Of a stretch of DNA of 64,000 nucleotides, positions 10,706 through 20,020 are shown in pieces. Positions within the stretch are counted from its first letter, which is position 1. Each line of letters opens with the position of its first letter. The notes under the pieces are model-generated. The model saw only the letters and a list, made by a program, of their open reading frames with translations, was not told the origin of the DNA and ran no database searches. Source of the DNA: Myxococcales bacterium (GTDB lineage: Bacteria; Myxococcota_A; Polyangia; Nannocystales; Nannocystaceae); assembly GCA_020633315.1 (NCBI GenBank), contig JACKDV010000010.1:1-64000 (forward strand), in the 5' to 3' direction. A program made the position numbers and the translations under genes.

Positions 10706-11110
10706 GTGCCCGTCGTCGAGCCCCGCGTGGTGAGCCCCGGCTTCAACGCCCGGGTCTATGCGGTGGTGCGGCAGGTGCCCGAGGGCTTCGTCACCACCTA
10801 CGGGCAGGTGGCGGCGCTGCTCGGCTCGCCGCGGGTGGCCCGACACGTGGGCTTCGCCCTCGCGGCCCTGGGGCGCACCGACGAGCCCGTGCCCTGGCAT
10901 CGGGTGATCAACTCGCAGGGGCGCATCTCCCATGGCGACGAGCGACGCGCCCGGCAGCAGCGGCGGCTGCTCGAGCGCGAGGGCGTGCGCTTCGATGCGC
11001 GCGAGCGGATCGACCTGCGGCGCTTCCTCTACTCGTATCCCGACTACGTGATGCCCCCGCCGCCGCCCGAGGCCGAGCCGAATGGGCGTCGCGCTCGGCG
11101 GGGGCGGTGA
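10706..11110 (+). CDS. Alkyltransferase-like protein (ATL, MGMT family without active cysteine)
   Basis: A DNA-binding protein of the O6-alkylguanine-DNA alkyltransferase family, about 134 residues. The helix-turn-helix part (FVTTYGQVAALLGSPRVARHVGFALA) is clear. The active-site motif PCHRV of true methyltransferases is PWHRVI here, so the acceptor cysteine is replaced by Trp. That is the signature of alkyltransferase-like proteins, which flip and mark alkylated guanines for nucleotide excision repair rather than repairing them directly. The C-terminus is a short Pro/Arg-rich tail. The start is GTG 10706 because of the -10-like element just upstream; ATG 10688 in the same frame is the alternative. 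Confidence 0.9.
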   Translation: MPVVEPRVVSPGFNARVYAVVRQVPEGFVTTYGQVAALLGSPRVARHVGFALAALGRTDEPVPWHRVINSQGRISHGDERRARQQRRLLEREGVRFDARERIDLRRFLYSYPDYVMPPPPPEAEPNGRRARRGR

Positions 11111-11179
11111 CGGAGGCACGACGCGCGGCGAGGGCCGCGAGCTCGGCTCGCGACCCTCGCGGGAGCGTGGCAGGGGTGA

Positions 11180-12061
11180 CTACGACGGGTACGCCGGGTC
11201 GCAGGCGTTGAGGATCTCGTCGCAGACCTCGGGCGGGAGCATCGCGTCGATGCACGCGAGGAACTCCTCCTCACAGCCACCGCCGGGCGGGGGCTCGCCG
11301 GGATCGCCCGGGTCCATGCCCCCGGTGCCGCCGGGGTCGAGGCAGAGCATGAGCTGCTCGTCGCAGAGCTCGGGAGGCACGCCCGCGTCGAGACAGGCGA
11401 TGTGCTCCTCCTCGCAGCCGCCGTCGGGCGGCGGGTCGCCGGGGTCGCCCGGGTAGGTGGGATCGCAGCTCTCCACGATCTCCAGGCAGACCTCCTCGGG
11501 GATGCCATCGGCGAGGCATTGCATGAGCTGCTCCTCGCAGCCGCCGTCGGGCGGCGGGGGCGGGGGCGGCTCGCAGCCCTCGAGGATCCCCAGGCAGACC
11601 TCCTCGGGGATGCCGGCGTCGAGACACGCGAGGAACTCCTCCTCGCAGCCTCCGGGCGGGGGAGGATCGCCGGGGTCGCACATCACCAGGATCTGCTCGC
11701 AGATCATCGGATCCTCGCCCGCATCCAGGCATGCCTCGAGCTCGGCCTGGCAGGGATCGTCGGGAGGATCGCAGCCATGGTCGCCGCCGTCGTCTCCCGG
11801 GCCACCGTCGCCGCCGCCCAGACAGCCCTCGAAGATCTCGATGCACACCTCCTCGGGCAGCGCGGGGTCGGCCAGGCACTCGTCGAGCGCCAGCTCGCAG
11901 TCGCCGGGATCGTAGGGGCCGCCGCTGGTCTCGCCGGGGGGCTCCATCGGGGGCTCCTCGGGCTCGGGCAGGTCGAAGTCGCAGCCGCCGAGCAGGGCGA
12001 GGGGAACGAGGACCGCACGCAGGCGGCGGGTTGCATGGAACAGGCTGGTGTTGATCGTCAT
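11180..12061 (-). CDS. Lipoprotein with six tetra-cysteine helical-hairpin repeats
   Basis: A 293-residue predicted lipoprotein. The signal peptide ends in a lipobox (LALLGGC) and a Pro/Glu linker follows. The mature protein is six repeats of Cys-x6-Cys-x9-Cys-x6-Cys (x10 in the first), for example CEEEFLAC, then LDAGIPEEV, then CLGILEGC. Linkers between them are rich in Gly, Pro and Asp (DPGDPPPPGG). Each repeat would form two short amphipathic helices joined by two disulphides. The repeats are acidic. No known family was recognised; function unknown. A GAGGAAG Shine-Dalgarno site precedes ATG 12061. The gene is divergent from the lipoprotein at 12354 across a 292-base gap. Confidence 0.85.
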   Translation of the reverse strand: MTINTSLFHATRRLRAVLVPLALLGGCDFDLPEPEEPPMEPPGETSGGPYDPGDCELALDECLADPALPEEVCIEIFEGCLGGGDGGPGDDGGDHGCDPPDDPCQAELEACLDAGEDPMICEQILVMCDPGDPPPPGGCEEEFLACLDAGIPEEVCLGILEGCEPPPPPPPDGGCEEQLMQCLADGIPEEVCLEIVESCDPTYPGDPGDPPPDGGCEEEHIACLDAGVPPELCDEQLMLCLDPGGTGGMDPGDPGEPPPGGGCEEEFLACIDAMLPPEVCDEILNACDPAYPS

Positions 12062-12340
12062 GGGCACGTCTCTTCCTCGGGCATGCGTCGCGGGGGCCAC
12101 CGAAGGCGAGGGCCAGGCGCGGACCCACCGTGGCCTGCATCCGCGGTCGAGGGCCGAGGGGCAGCCGCGCGGGGCCAGGCTTGCCGGGCATCGCCGGGGG
12201 GGCGAGGCGTCCGGGTCGTGGCGCTCGTCGTCGGTCGGGGGCGTCGCTTGCTCGGTGGGGTCTTGCCGCGAGGCGAGCAGGGATTACACCGACCCCCATC
12301 GAATTTCGTGGGGCGCCCTCGGAGCCGGCGCAGGGCGCGA

Positions 12341-12346
12341 TAGACT
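12341..12346 (+). promoter_or_regulatory. -10-like TAGACT element, leaderless start
   Basis: TAGACT lies seven bases before ATG 12354, with no Shine-Dalgarno sequence between them. Confidence 0.5.
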
Positions 12347-12353
12347 CCGTCGG

Positions 12354-13751
12354 ATGCTGCGTGATCGTGACTCGTGGACGCTCGCGCTCGCGCTGGCCCT
12401 CTCCGTGGCGTGCGGCGGCTCTGCGTCCCCATCACAGCCGAGCGAGGCCGAGGCCGGCCCGGGCGAGCCGAGCCCGGCCGAGCCCGGCCGAGAGGGTGCG
12501 GCGGCGGCTCGGCCGAGCGCCTCGAGCTCCCTCGTGCCCGAGCTCGCGGCCTGCGACGATCGTCGGATCCACTCGCTGGTCGACGTCCTTCGCCGGGCCG
12601 AGCCCGCGCGTCGGGCCGAGCTGGTGACCCAGTACCTGCTCGATGCCTGCGAGGCCCCGGACTTCCTGCGCTACTACGTGGAGGTGACCACCCCGGGCTC
12701 CGAGTCTCGGCGGCTCGCGACCACGGGACCGGTGGCGCAGCAGCAGCAGGCGCTGCGCCGGGTGTGTCCCGAGGCCGAGGCGGTGATGCGGGCCGTCGCC
12801 GCGTCGGCGGCCGCCGAGCGCAGCGGGATCCTCTTCGACGGCTGCCACCTCGATCGCTTCGACGTGATCGAGCGCGAGGCGTACGTGCGCGAGCGAGGCT
12901 CGCCCCTTCCCTGGATCACCCACCAGTGGCTGCTCGATCAGGGGGTCGCGCCCGCCGATGCCGTGGTGATCACCCGCGCGATGATCGTCCATGACCTGCG
13001 GGCCACCAGCCCGATCGATCCGCCCGCGGGGCTCGTGCTGCCCACCCTCGCCGATGGCTTCGAGCGCCTCGCCGACGGCCCGGTGGTCTACGTCTCGGGC
13101 TCCGGCATCGAGGCGTCCTCGCGGCTCCTGGTGCGGATCGCCGACGGGGCGATCGAGCCCGCGATGGTCGCGTCCCACCTGGTAGGGCCGCTCTTCGATG
13201 TGGTCGCCGAGGAGGCCGACAAGGACAAGCAGATCGCCGAGGCACGGGGCGCGGACTGGGACGCGGCGGTCGTGATCGTGGCCGACGAGCAGCTCCCCTT
13301 CTCGATCCTGATCGACGTCTACTACACGGTGGGGCGGGCCGAGTACCGCCGCTGGGACCTGGGGGTGGCCACGCAGGCGGGGGGCTACGGTCGGGTGCCC
13401 GTGGGCGGCCACTCGGTGCCGTTCGGCTCGACCCCCATCGTGGGCCCGCCCCTGACCGTGATCATCGACCCGGGGGGCTTCCTGGTCGGCACCCCGGACG
13501 ACCCCTCGCCCGAGCGGCTGGGTGTGCGGGCGGCCATCGGGCACGACGCGTGGGACTTCGAGGCGCTCGCGCGGCGGGCCGTCGCGCACCGCGAGCGGCA
13601 CCCCGATGCGCTCTCGGCCGTCGTCATGCCCGAGCGCGACACCCCCCACGGCGTGATCGTGCGAGCGCTGGCTGCCCTGCGTGGTCCCGAGTGCCACGGC
13701 GAGCAGGACTGCATCCTACCGCAGCTCCAGCTCGCCGTTCGATCCGAGTGA
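12354..13751 (+). CDS. Lipoprotein with ExbD/TolR-like C-terminal region
   Basis: A 465-residue predicted lipoprotein. The signal peptide ends in LSVAC, followed by a Ser/Pro/Glu/Gly linker and a long domain not recognised. The last 80 residues (LTVIIDPGGFLV, then HPDALSAVVMPERDTPHGVIVRALAAL) resemble the periplasmic domain of ExbD/TolR, which couples to proton-driven ExbB/TolQ motors. Here the domain is carried on a lipoprotein instead of an inner-membrane helix, so a motor role is uncertain. The start is set by lipobox position and the TAGACT element. Similar in layout to other large lipoproteins of this window. Confidence 0.8.
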   Translation: MLRDRDSWTLALALALSVACGGSASPSQPSEAEAGPGEPSPAEPGREGAAAARPSASSSLVPELAACDDRRIHSLVDVLRRAEPARRAELVTQYLLDACEAPDFLRYYVEVTTPGSESRRLATTGPVAQQQQALRRVCPEAEAVMRAVAASAAAERSGILFDGCHLDRFDVIEREAYVRERGSPLPWITHQWLLDQGVAPADAVVITRAMIVHDLRATSPIDPPAGLVLPTLADGFERLADGPVVYVSGSGIEASSRLLVRIADGAIEPAMVASHLVGPLFDVVAEEADKDKQIAEARGADWDAAVVIVADEQLPFSILIDVYYTVGRAEYRRWDLGVATQAGGYGRVPVGGHSVPFGSTPIVGPPLTVIIDPGGFLVGTPDDPSPERLGVRAAIGHDAWDFEALARRAVAHRERHPDALSAVVMPERDTPHGVIVRALAALRGPECHGEQDCILPQLQLAVRSE

Positions 13752-13782
13752 TGGCTCGCCTGGTCCCCGACGAGGAATCGAT

Positions 13783-13788
13783 CATACT
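13783..13788 (+). promoter_or_regulatory. -10-like CATACT element
   Basis: CATACT lies 11 bases before ATG 13800 and only two before the in-frame ATG 13791, so it favours the second ATG as the translated start. Confidence 0.4.
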
Positions 13789-13799
13789 CGATGAGAACC

Positions 13800-14300
13800 A
13801 TGACCTCGCGCTCCACCGTGGCCCCCGTCCTCCTCGTGCTGCTCGCCGCCGGCTGTGGATCGGAGGAGGCCGAGGAGTTCATGAGCTTCGGCTCGATCGA
13901 TGCCGATCCCCTGGTGCTCACCGACATCGTCCCCGAGCGCAGCTTTCGGGCCCTGGTCTGCCTCGAGTCGCCCGACGACGCCGAGATCGACCTGCGGATC
14001 GGCGCCGTGGTCGAGGCCCCCAGCCCGGTCCTGCTCACGGTGAGCATGCAGACCCCGCTCGGGGAGCGCTCCCAGACCTTCCCCATCGAGGAGCGGACCC
14101 GGGCCGATCTCGAGGGCCTTCCGCCCCTCGAGGACGCCCACGACTCGTGCGTGACGGGGTTGCCCATCACCTTCGGCGTGGTTGGCCCGATGGAGGGGCC
14201 GGTGGAGGGCCCGGTCCAGATCGAGTGGGCGCTCCACTTCGGCTTCCAGGCCGACTCCGAGCTCGTCGACGCGCGGGTCGAGCTCGTCGACGATCGCTAG
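13800..14300 (+). CDS. Small hypothetical lipoprotein
   Basis: About 166 residues. The signal peptide ends in the lipobox LLAAGC, and the mature part is an acidic beta-rich domain with two further cysteines (LVCLES and HDSCVTG) that could pair. No family recognised. ATG 13791 in the same frame would add three residues; 13800 is preferred from the -10-like element. It lies 48 bases after the 465-residue lipoprotein on the same strand and is convergent with the zinc-ribbon gene. Confidence 0.8.
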   Translation: MTSRSTVAPVLLVLLAAGCGSEEAEEFMSFGSIDADPLVLTDIVPERSFRALVCLESPDDAEIDLRIGAVVEAPSPVLLTVSMQTPLGERSQTFPIEERTRADLEGLPPLEDAHDSCVTGLPITFGVVGPMEGPVEGPVQIEWALHFGFQADSELVDARVELVDDR

Positions 14301-14318
14301 CGACGGTCGCGGCCCTGG

Positions 14319-14738
14319 TCAGTCCTCGTCGAGGCCCAGTCGCCGCTTCATGGCGGCCAGCTCGTCCTCGATCGCATCGTCGCGCGCCCGCTCGCGGTCC
14401 TGGGCCGTCTTGATCCGCATCAGCCGCTCGAGCTCCGCCTGCTTGGCCTGGATCGCGGCCTGCTTGGCCTCGAGCTCCTTGCGCTGGCCGAGCTCGCGGC
14501 CCGACAGCTCGGGCTCCTCGGTCTCGTCGAGCGGCATCACCGAGCCACACGCATCACAGGCGAACTGCGTCGACTCCGAGCTCCACAGGCTCACGAAGTG
14601 GTAGGCCGTGTAGGTGCTCTTCACCAGGCACTCGCGAAACACCGTGGTCTTGCCGCACTCCGGGCAGCGCCGCTTCTCGAATTGCCCGTCGGGCACCCGG
14701 CGCACCTTGCCCTTGCGTCCGAACATCACGAACGGCAT
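14319..14738 (-). CDS. Zinc-ribbon protein with C-terminal coiled coil
   Basis: A 139-residue cytoplasmic protein. Residues about 24-63 hold a zinc ribbon made of CPEC and CDAC knuckles about 35 residues apart. The C-terminal half is a charged coiled coil (ELGQRKELEAKQAAIQAKQ and beyond). No enzymatic domain is present; a nucleic-acid or protein-binding role is plausible but not shown. The start is ATG 14738, with TACCCT ten bases upstream; an internal ATG at 14726 (MFGRKG) is possible. It is divergent from the AIPR pseudogene. Confidence 0.75.
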   Translation of the reverse strand: MPFVMFGRKGKVRRVPDGQFEKRRCPECGKTTVFRECLVKSTYTAYHFVSLWSSESTQFACDACGSVMPLDETEEPELSGRELGQRKELEAKQAAIQAKQAELERLMRIKTAQDRERARDDAIEDELAAMKRRLGLDED

Positions 14739-14748
14739 GACGCCGGCC

Positions 14749-14754
14749 AGGGTA
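14749..14754 (-). promoter_or_regulatory. -10-like TACCCT element, leaderless start
   Basis: TACCCT (reverse strand) lies ten bases before ATG 14738, without a Shine-Dalgarno site. Confidence 0.45.
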
Positions 14755-14859
14755 CCACCGGGGCTTGGTCCGGAGCTCCTCCGATCGGGTCCGATCGCTC
14801 GCCGGGGCTCGCCGCAGTTGCTAGACTGAGCGCAAGCGGCGCAAGGTCGTGCCTCAACC

Positions 14860-16212
14860 ATGAGCCTCAATACCGCCATCATCGAGCAGCGAGTCGCCAA
14901 GCTCGTGGAGGACTACCGGGATCAGCTACGGCCGGGGGACGACGACATGCTCCCTCCAAGGCGTTCGTGCTGCTCGCCACCAGCGTGGTGCTCGACATCC
15001 CGGTCGTCGAGGCGCTGCGGTCGTTCACGGACGGAGGCCACGACCTCTCGATCGACGCCTTGCACGTCGGCGACATCATCGAAGGTGAGTTCGTCGTCAC
15101 GATCGTCCAGGCCAAGCTCCGCCGCAAGCCCGGCGGGGCGTTCCCCGCCAACGACATCCAGAAGGTCATCCACACCGTGGGGGTGCTGTTCGATCCCGAC
15201 CCCGAGCTGCCCCACGCTCGGCTCCAGCTCCTCGCCCGAGTGGAGGAGATTCGCTCGCTGGTCCGGGACGGCAATCTCCCCGTCGTTCGGGTCGTGCTGT
15301 GCAACAACGGTGAGCGGTGGACCCCGGACGGAGACGCCCTGATCCGTGATGCTCGTCTGCCCGACGAGCAGGTGACCTGGGAGCACGTCAACCACGACGT
15401 CCTGGTCTCGATGATGCAGCGGCCCAAGTCGGTGGATGACGAGCTCCAGATGGTCGGTGCCGCCGTGGTGGAGGAGTTCGACTTCTGCCGCGTCTTGCTG
15501 GGCAAGGTGCGGGTCGACGAGCTGGCTCGCCTGGTCGGTACGCACGGTGATCGCCTGCTCGAGCGGAACATCCGGCGGTATCTCGGCCTGCGGAACAACC
15601 GAGTCAACCAGGGGATCGCCCGAACGCTGCGCTCGAAGTCCAAGCGTCGGAACTTCTACTTCTTCAACAACGGCATCACGGTTACGTGCTCGAAGTTCCG
15701 ACACAACGCGCTGCAGGGGGGCAACTACCGGGTCAAGCTCGAGCACCTGCAGGTGATCAATGGCGGGCAGACATGCCGAGCACTTGCTGGCCATGCTCAT
15801 GGCCGATGAGCTCCGCCGTCTCACCGACGGCTCCGTGGGGATCGGTCGTGAGCGGCTCAGAACGTTGGTACGGGAGCACTCGCTGTTCGAGCGGGCCTTG
15901 CTGAGTATCAGGGCGTCGCTGGCACGCGAGCACGTCGACGAGGACGACGTGTCACTGCAGCGTCTCTCCGGCTTGTATCGTCAGAGCTGGCGGAGCTGGG
16001 AGATGGAGCACTTGTGGCAGACGGTCGACTCGCTGAGGTCACAGGTGGCGGCGTTGGATGAAGAGGCTCGCGGACGCGCTCTTCCCGAGAAGGAGGTGGA
16101 TGAGCGCTTGAGCTCCATTCGCAGGGAGCGGGACCCGTTGGAGCGACGACTCCAGGAGACCATCGTTGCCCTCTGCCGGCTCACGATGCCTCGGGACGAA
16201 GCTTCGCCCTAG
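14860..16212 (+). pseudogene. AIPR-family abortive phage infection protein, broken by two frame changes
   Basis: Remnant of an AIPR (abortive infection phage resistance) gene. The first 30 codons from ATG 14860 (SLNTAIIEQRVAKLVEDY) are in one frame. Near 14946-14958 the homologous reading moves to another frame: AFVLLATSVVLDIPVVEAL, then DLSIDALHVGD and VQAKLRR, matching the AIPR N-terminal nuclease-like region. That frame carries the family hallmarks FYFFNNGITVTC and LQVINGGQT and stops at 15809. From about 15760 the first frame is open again for 150 codons of coiled coil, ending at 16212. The second break sits where several hundred residues of a normal AIPR protein seem to be missing, so a deletion is likely; the first could be a sequencing error. 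Its stop is interlocked with the stop of the convergent gene. Confidence 0.75.
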
Positions 16213-17636
16213 ATCTCCACGCCGTCGCCGATCTCCACCGGTCGGACCGCGGCGGCGCAGCGGAAGCCGAGGTCGCCGTCGCCCCCGTCGCGCGCCCGCA
16301 GGCCCTGTCGTCGGTCCACCCGGAGCGCCGCGGGGTCGGAGTCCCGCCAGCTCCCGCCCATCACCGCCCGCTTGCTGCGGCGTCCCTCGAAGGGGGTGTC
16401 GGTCCACTCGCGCACGTTGCCGGCCAGGTCGAGCACGCCGTCGCGCGACGGGCCCAGCGGGCGCTCGCCGGCGACGCAGGTGCCGAGCTTGCCGTCCTCG
16501 CGGCGCCAGCAGGTGAGGTCGGAGGTGGGCGGACGCGTGCCCCAGGGGAAGGGGCGGGCCTCGTCGCGACCGCGGGCGGCCCACTCCCACTCCTCCACCG
16601 TGGGCAGGCGCCGGCCGGCCCACTCGCAGTAGGTGGTCGCGTCGTACCAGCTCACGTCGGTCACCGGGTGCTGCTGGGCGTCGGGGTCGCGCCAGGTGCC
16701 GTAGCGCGAGCGCGGCGGGGTCTCGCAGCGCCCCGCCTCCACGCACTCGCGATACGCGGCCACGGTGACCTCGGTGGTGTCGAGGCAGAAGTCGAGCAGC
16801 GACAGCTCCCCCAGGCGACCGCCCGCGATGTGCTGCATGCCGTAGGGACACAGCGACTCGCGCTCGGCCGCGGGGCGGATGGGGTGCAGGGTGAGGCGCA
16901 GCGGCGTCTTGCAGTCGGTGGCGGGGATGTTGCCCCAGCCCGACTGGCCGCAGACCTCCGGGTTGCCCTTGTGGCTGAGCTCGGCGCGAGACTGGGTGGC
17001 CTCGCCTCCCGCTCCCGCCTGGGCCCCGGCCACGCCGCCCTGCGCCGAGCCGCCGCCGCCGGCCCCGGTGAGGCCGTTGACCCGGTACGCCCCCACGTCG
17101 ATCGCATGCACCACGTGGGTGGCCCCCGCGCAGCGCGAGCCCTGGAACTCGTCGGCGAAGAAGTCCCCGTGCTCGCCCACCTCCCAGGTGCCCCCCAGCG
17201 CACGGGTGACCTCGAGGGCATTGTAGGTGTCGAAGTGTGCCTCCAGCCCCACGCCGCCGAGCTGGAAGCGGGTGAAGGCCTCGGCCGCCGAGCGCAGCTC
17301 GATGGTCTGCGGCTTGGTCATGGTCGCGGCCGAGAAGCCGTAGCGACCCGTGGCCGCGGTGCACCCCAGCAGCGGCTCGAGCTCGCAGCCCTCGAAGCGC
17401 ACCGCCAGCGGTCGGCCGGTGTCGATGGCCCGCTGCAGGTCGTTGAGCTTGAGCTCGTCCCAGCCCACCACGTAGGGCCGCGACAGCGAGCTGACGTACT
17501 TGCAGGCCTGGCCTCGGTCCCCGCCGAAGATCGCGACCAGCTCGTCTGCATGCTCCTGCGGCGAGGGGTCGGGGCGGCAGCCCAGGCCGAGCAAGAGCAC
17601 CGCGGATCCGAGCCGGAGACCGAGCGCACGCGCCAT
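16209..17636 (-). CDS. Lipoprotein with C-terminal SUMF1/formylglycine-generating-enzyme-like domain
   Basis: A 475-residue predicted lipoprotein (lipobox LLGLGC). The N-terminal 230 residues form an unrecognised domain with paired cysteines. A Gly/Ala-rich linker follows (VNGLTGAGGGGSAQGG). The C-terminal part (about 270-465) is a SUMF1/FGE-type domain: FCLDTTEVTVAAYRECV, HPVTDVSWYDATTYCEWAG, RRLPTVEEWEWAARG, DLAGNVREWT and GDLGFRC. Bacterial members activate sulfatases or, more often when secreted, are C-type-lectin-fold proteins without known activity; the latter is likelier here. The start is ATG 17636 with TAGCGT 11 bases upstream. Confidence 0.88.
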   Translation of the reverse strand: MARALGLRLGSAVLLLGLGCRPDPSPQEHADELVAIFGGDRGQACKYVSSLSRPYVVGWDELKLNDLQRAIDTGRPLAVRFEGCELEPLLGCTAATGRYGFSAATMTKPQTIELRSAAEAFTRFQLGGVGLEAHFDTYNALEVTRALGGTWEVGEHGDFFADEFQGSRCAGATHVVHAIDVGAYRVNGLTGAGGGGSAQGGVAGAQAGAGGEATQSRAELSHKGNPEVCGQSGWGNIPATDCKTPLRLTLHPIRPAAERESLCPYGMQHIAGGRLGELSLLDFCLDTTEVTVAAYRECVEAGRCETPPRSRYGTWRDPDAQQHPVTDVSWYDATTYCEWAGRRLPTVEEWEWAARGRDEARPFPWGTRPPTSDLTCWRREDGKLGTCVAGERPLGPSRDGVLDLAGNVREWTDTPFEGRRSKRAVMGGSWRDSDPAALRVDRRQGLRARDGGDGDLGFRCAAAVRPVEIGDGVEI

Positions 17637-17647
17637 GATCGAGCGCC

Positions 17648-17653
17648 ACGCTA
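17648..17653 (-). promoter_or_regulatory. -10-like TAGCGT element
   Basis: TAGCGT (reverse strand) lies 11 bases before ATG 17636; no Shine-Dalgarno site lies between. Confidence 0.4.
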
Positions 17654-17815
17654 CCACGGACCGCGCACCCGCGCTGCCCCACGCCCCGCCGACCCCGCCG
17701 GTCCATCCGGGCCACGCCACCCGGCTCCATGAGTAGCAAGAGGACGAGGACGAGCCCGCGGACGCGAACGCGGCCGCGGGCTCGCCGAAGTCGGGCGACG
17801 GCCCGGGGTAGCCCC

Positions 17816-17870
17816 GGAAGGGATCGCGAAGCGATTCCTTCCGAGAGGGGGCGTAGGGGCGACGGCCCCT
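17816..17870 (-). terminator. Two hairpins downstream of prfC
   Basis: ggaagggatcgc / gcgattccttcc (12-bp arms, one mismatch, GAA loop, 17816-17842) is followed by aggggc / gcccct with a GACG loop (17855-17870). Both lie just beyond the prfC stop and fit termination of that transcript. Confidence 0.55.
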
Positions 17871-17914
17871 GCGAAGGACGCCCGTAGGCGACATCCCTCG
17901 AAGAGGAATGCCGC

Positions 17915-19615
<1,701 letters not shown>

Positions 19616-19734
19616 GGCGCTCCTCGGGGCGCACTTATACGAGAACCCGGGGCACGGCGTCGCGGGGCCTGCGCGACGATCTCGGCAACGGGGGTTGCGA
19701 TCGTCCTCGATGGCCTCAGGTTGGGGCCTGTTCG

Positions 19735-19923
19735 ATGACTCCGCATCAACCAACCCGAGACGAGCGCGATGCGGGCTCCGGGGTCCCCGAGGGGCCGCGA
19801 GCCACCCTCCCGTTCGAGTACGAGGACCGCAGCGATGGCCGCCACGCCCGCCTCATGAAGGAAGTGATGGCGGCGATGGCGTGGAGCCGAAGCCAGCGCG
19901 AGCAGGGGTTCCTCCCCAGCTGA
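19735..19923 (+). CDS. Small hypothetical protein
   Basis: A 62-residue open frame with a charged, non-repetitive composition (LPFEYEDRSDGRHARLMKEV). No Shine-Dalgarno or -10 element is clear. It is divergent from prfC and 97 bases upstream of the hydrolase lipoprotein. It is reported because its composition is not what a random GC-rich frame gives, but it may not be a gene. Confidence 0.4.
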   Translation: MTPHQPTRDERDAGSGVPEGPRATLPFEYEDRSDGRHARLMKEVMAAMAWSRSQREQGFLPS

Positions 19924-20007
19924 GAGCGAGCAGATCCGGCGAGGCGTGAGGCGAGTCTCTTGCTCGGGCCTCGAGCTCGAGCGGCCCCGCCCGGCGAGTG
20001 ACGGACG

Positions 20008-20013
20008 TATCCT
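20008..20013 (+). promoter_or_regulatory. -10-like TATCCT element, leaderless start
   Basis: TATCCT lies seven bases before ATG 20021, with no Shine-Dalgarno sequence. Confidence 0.5.
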
Positions 20014-20020
20014 CGCCCCG

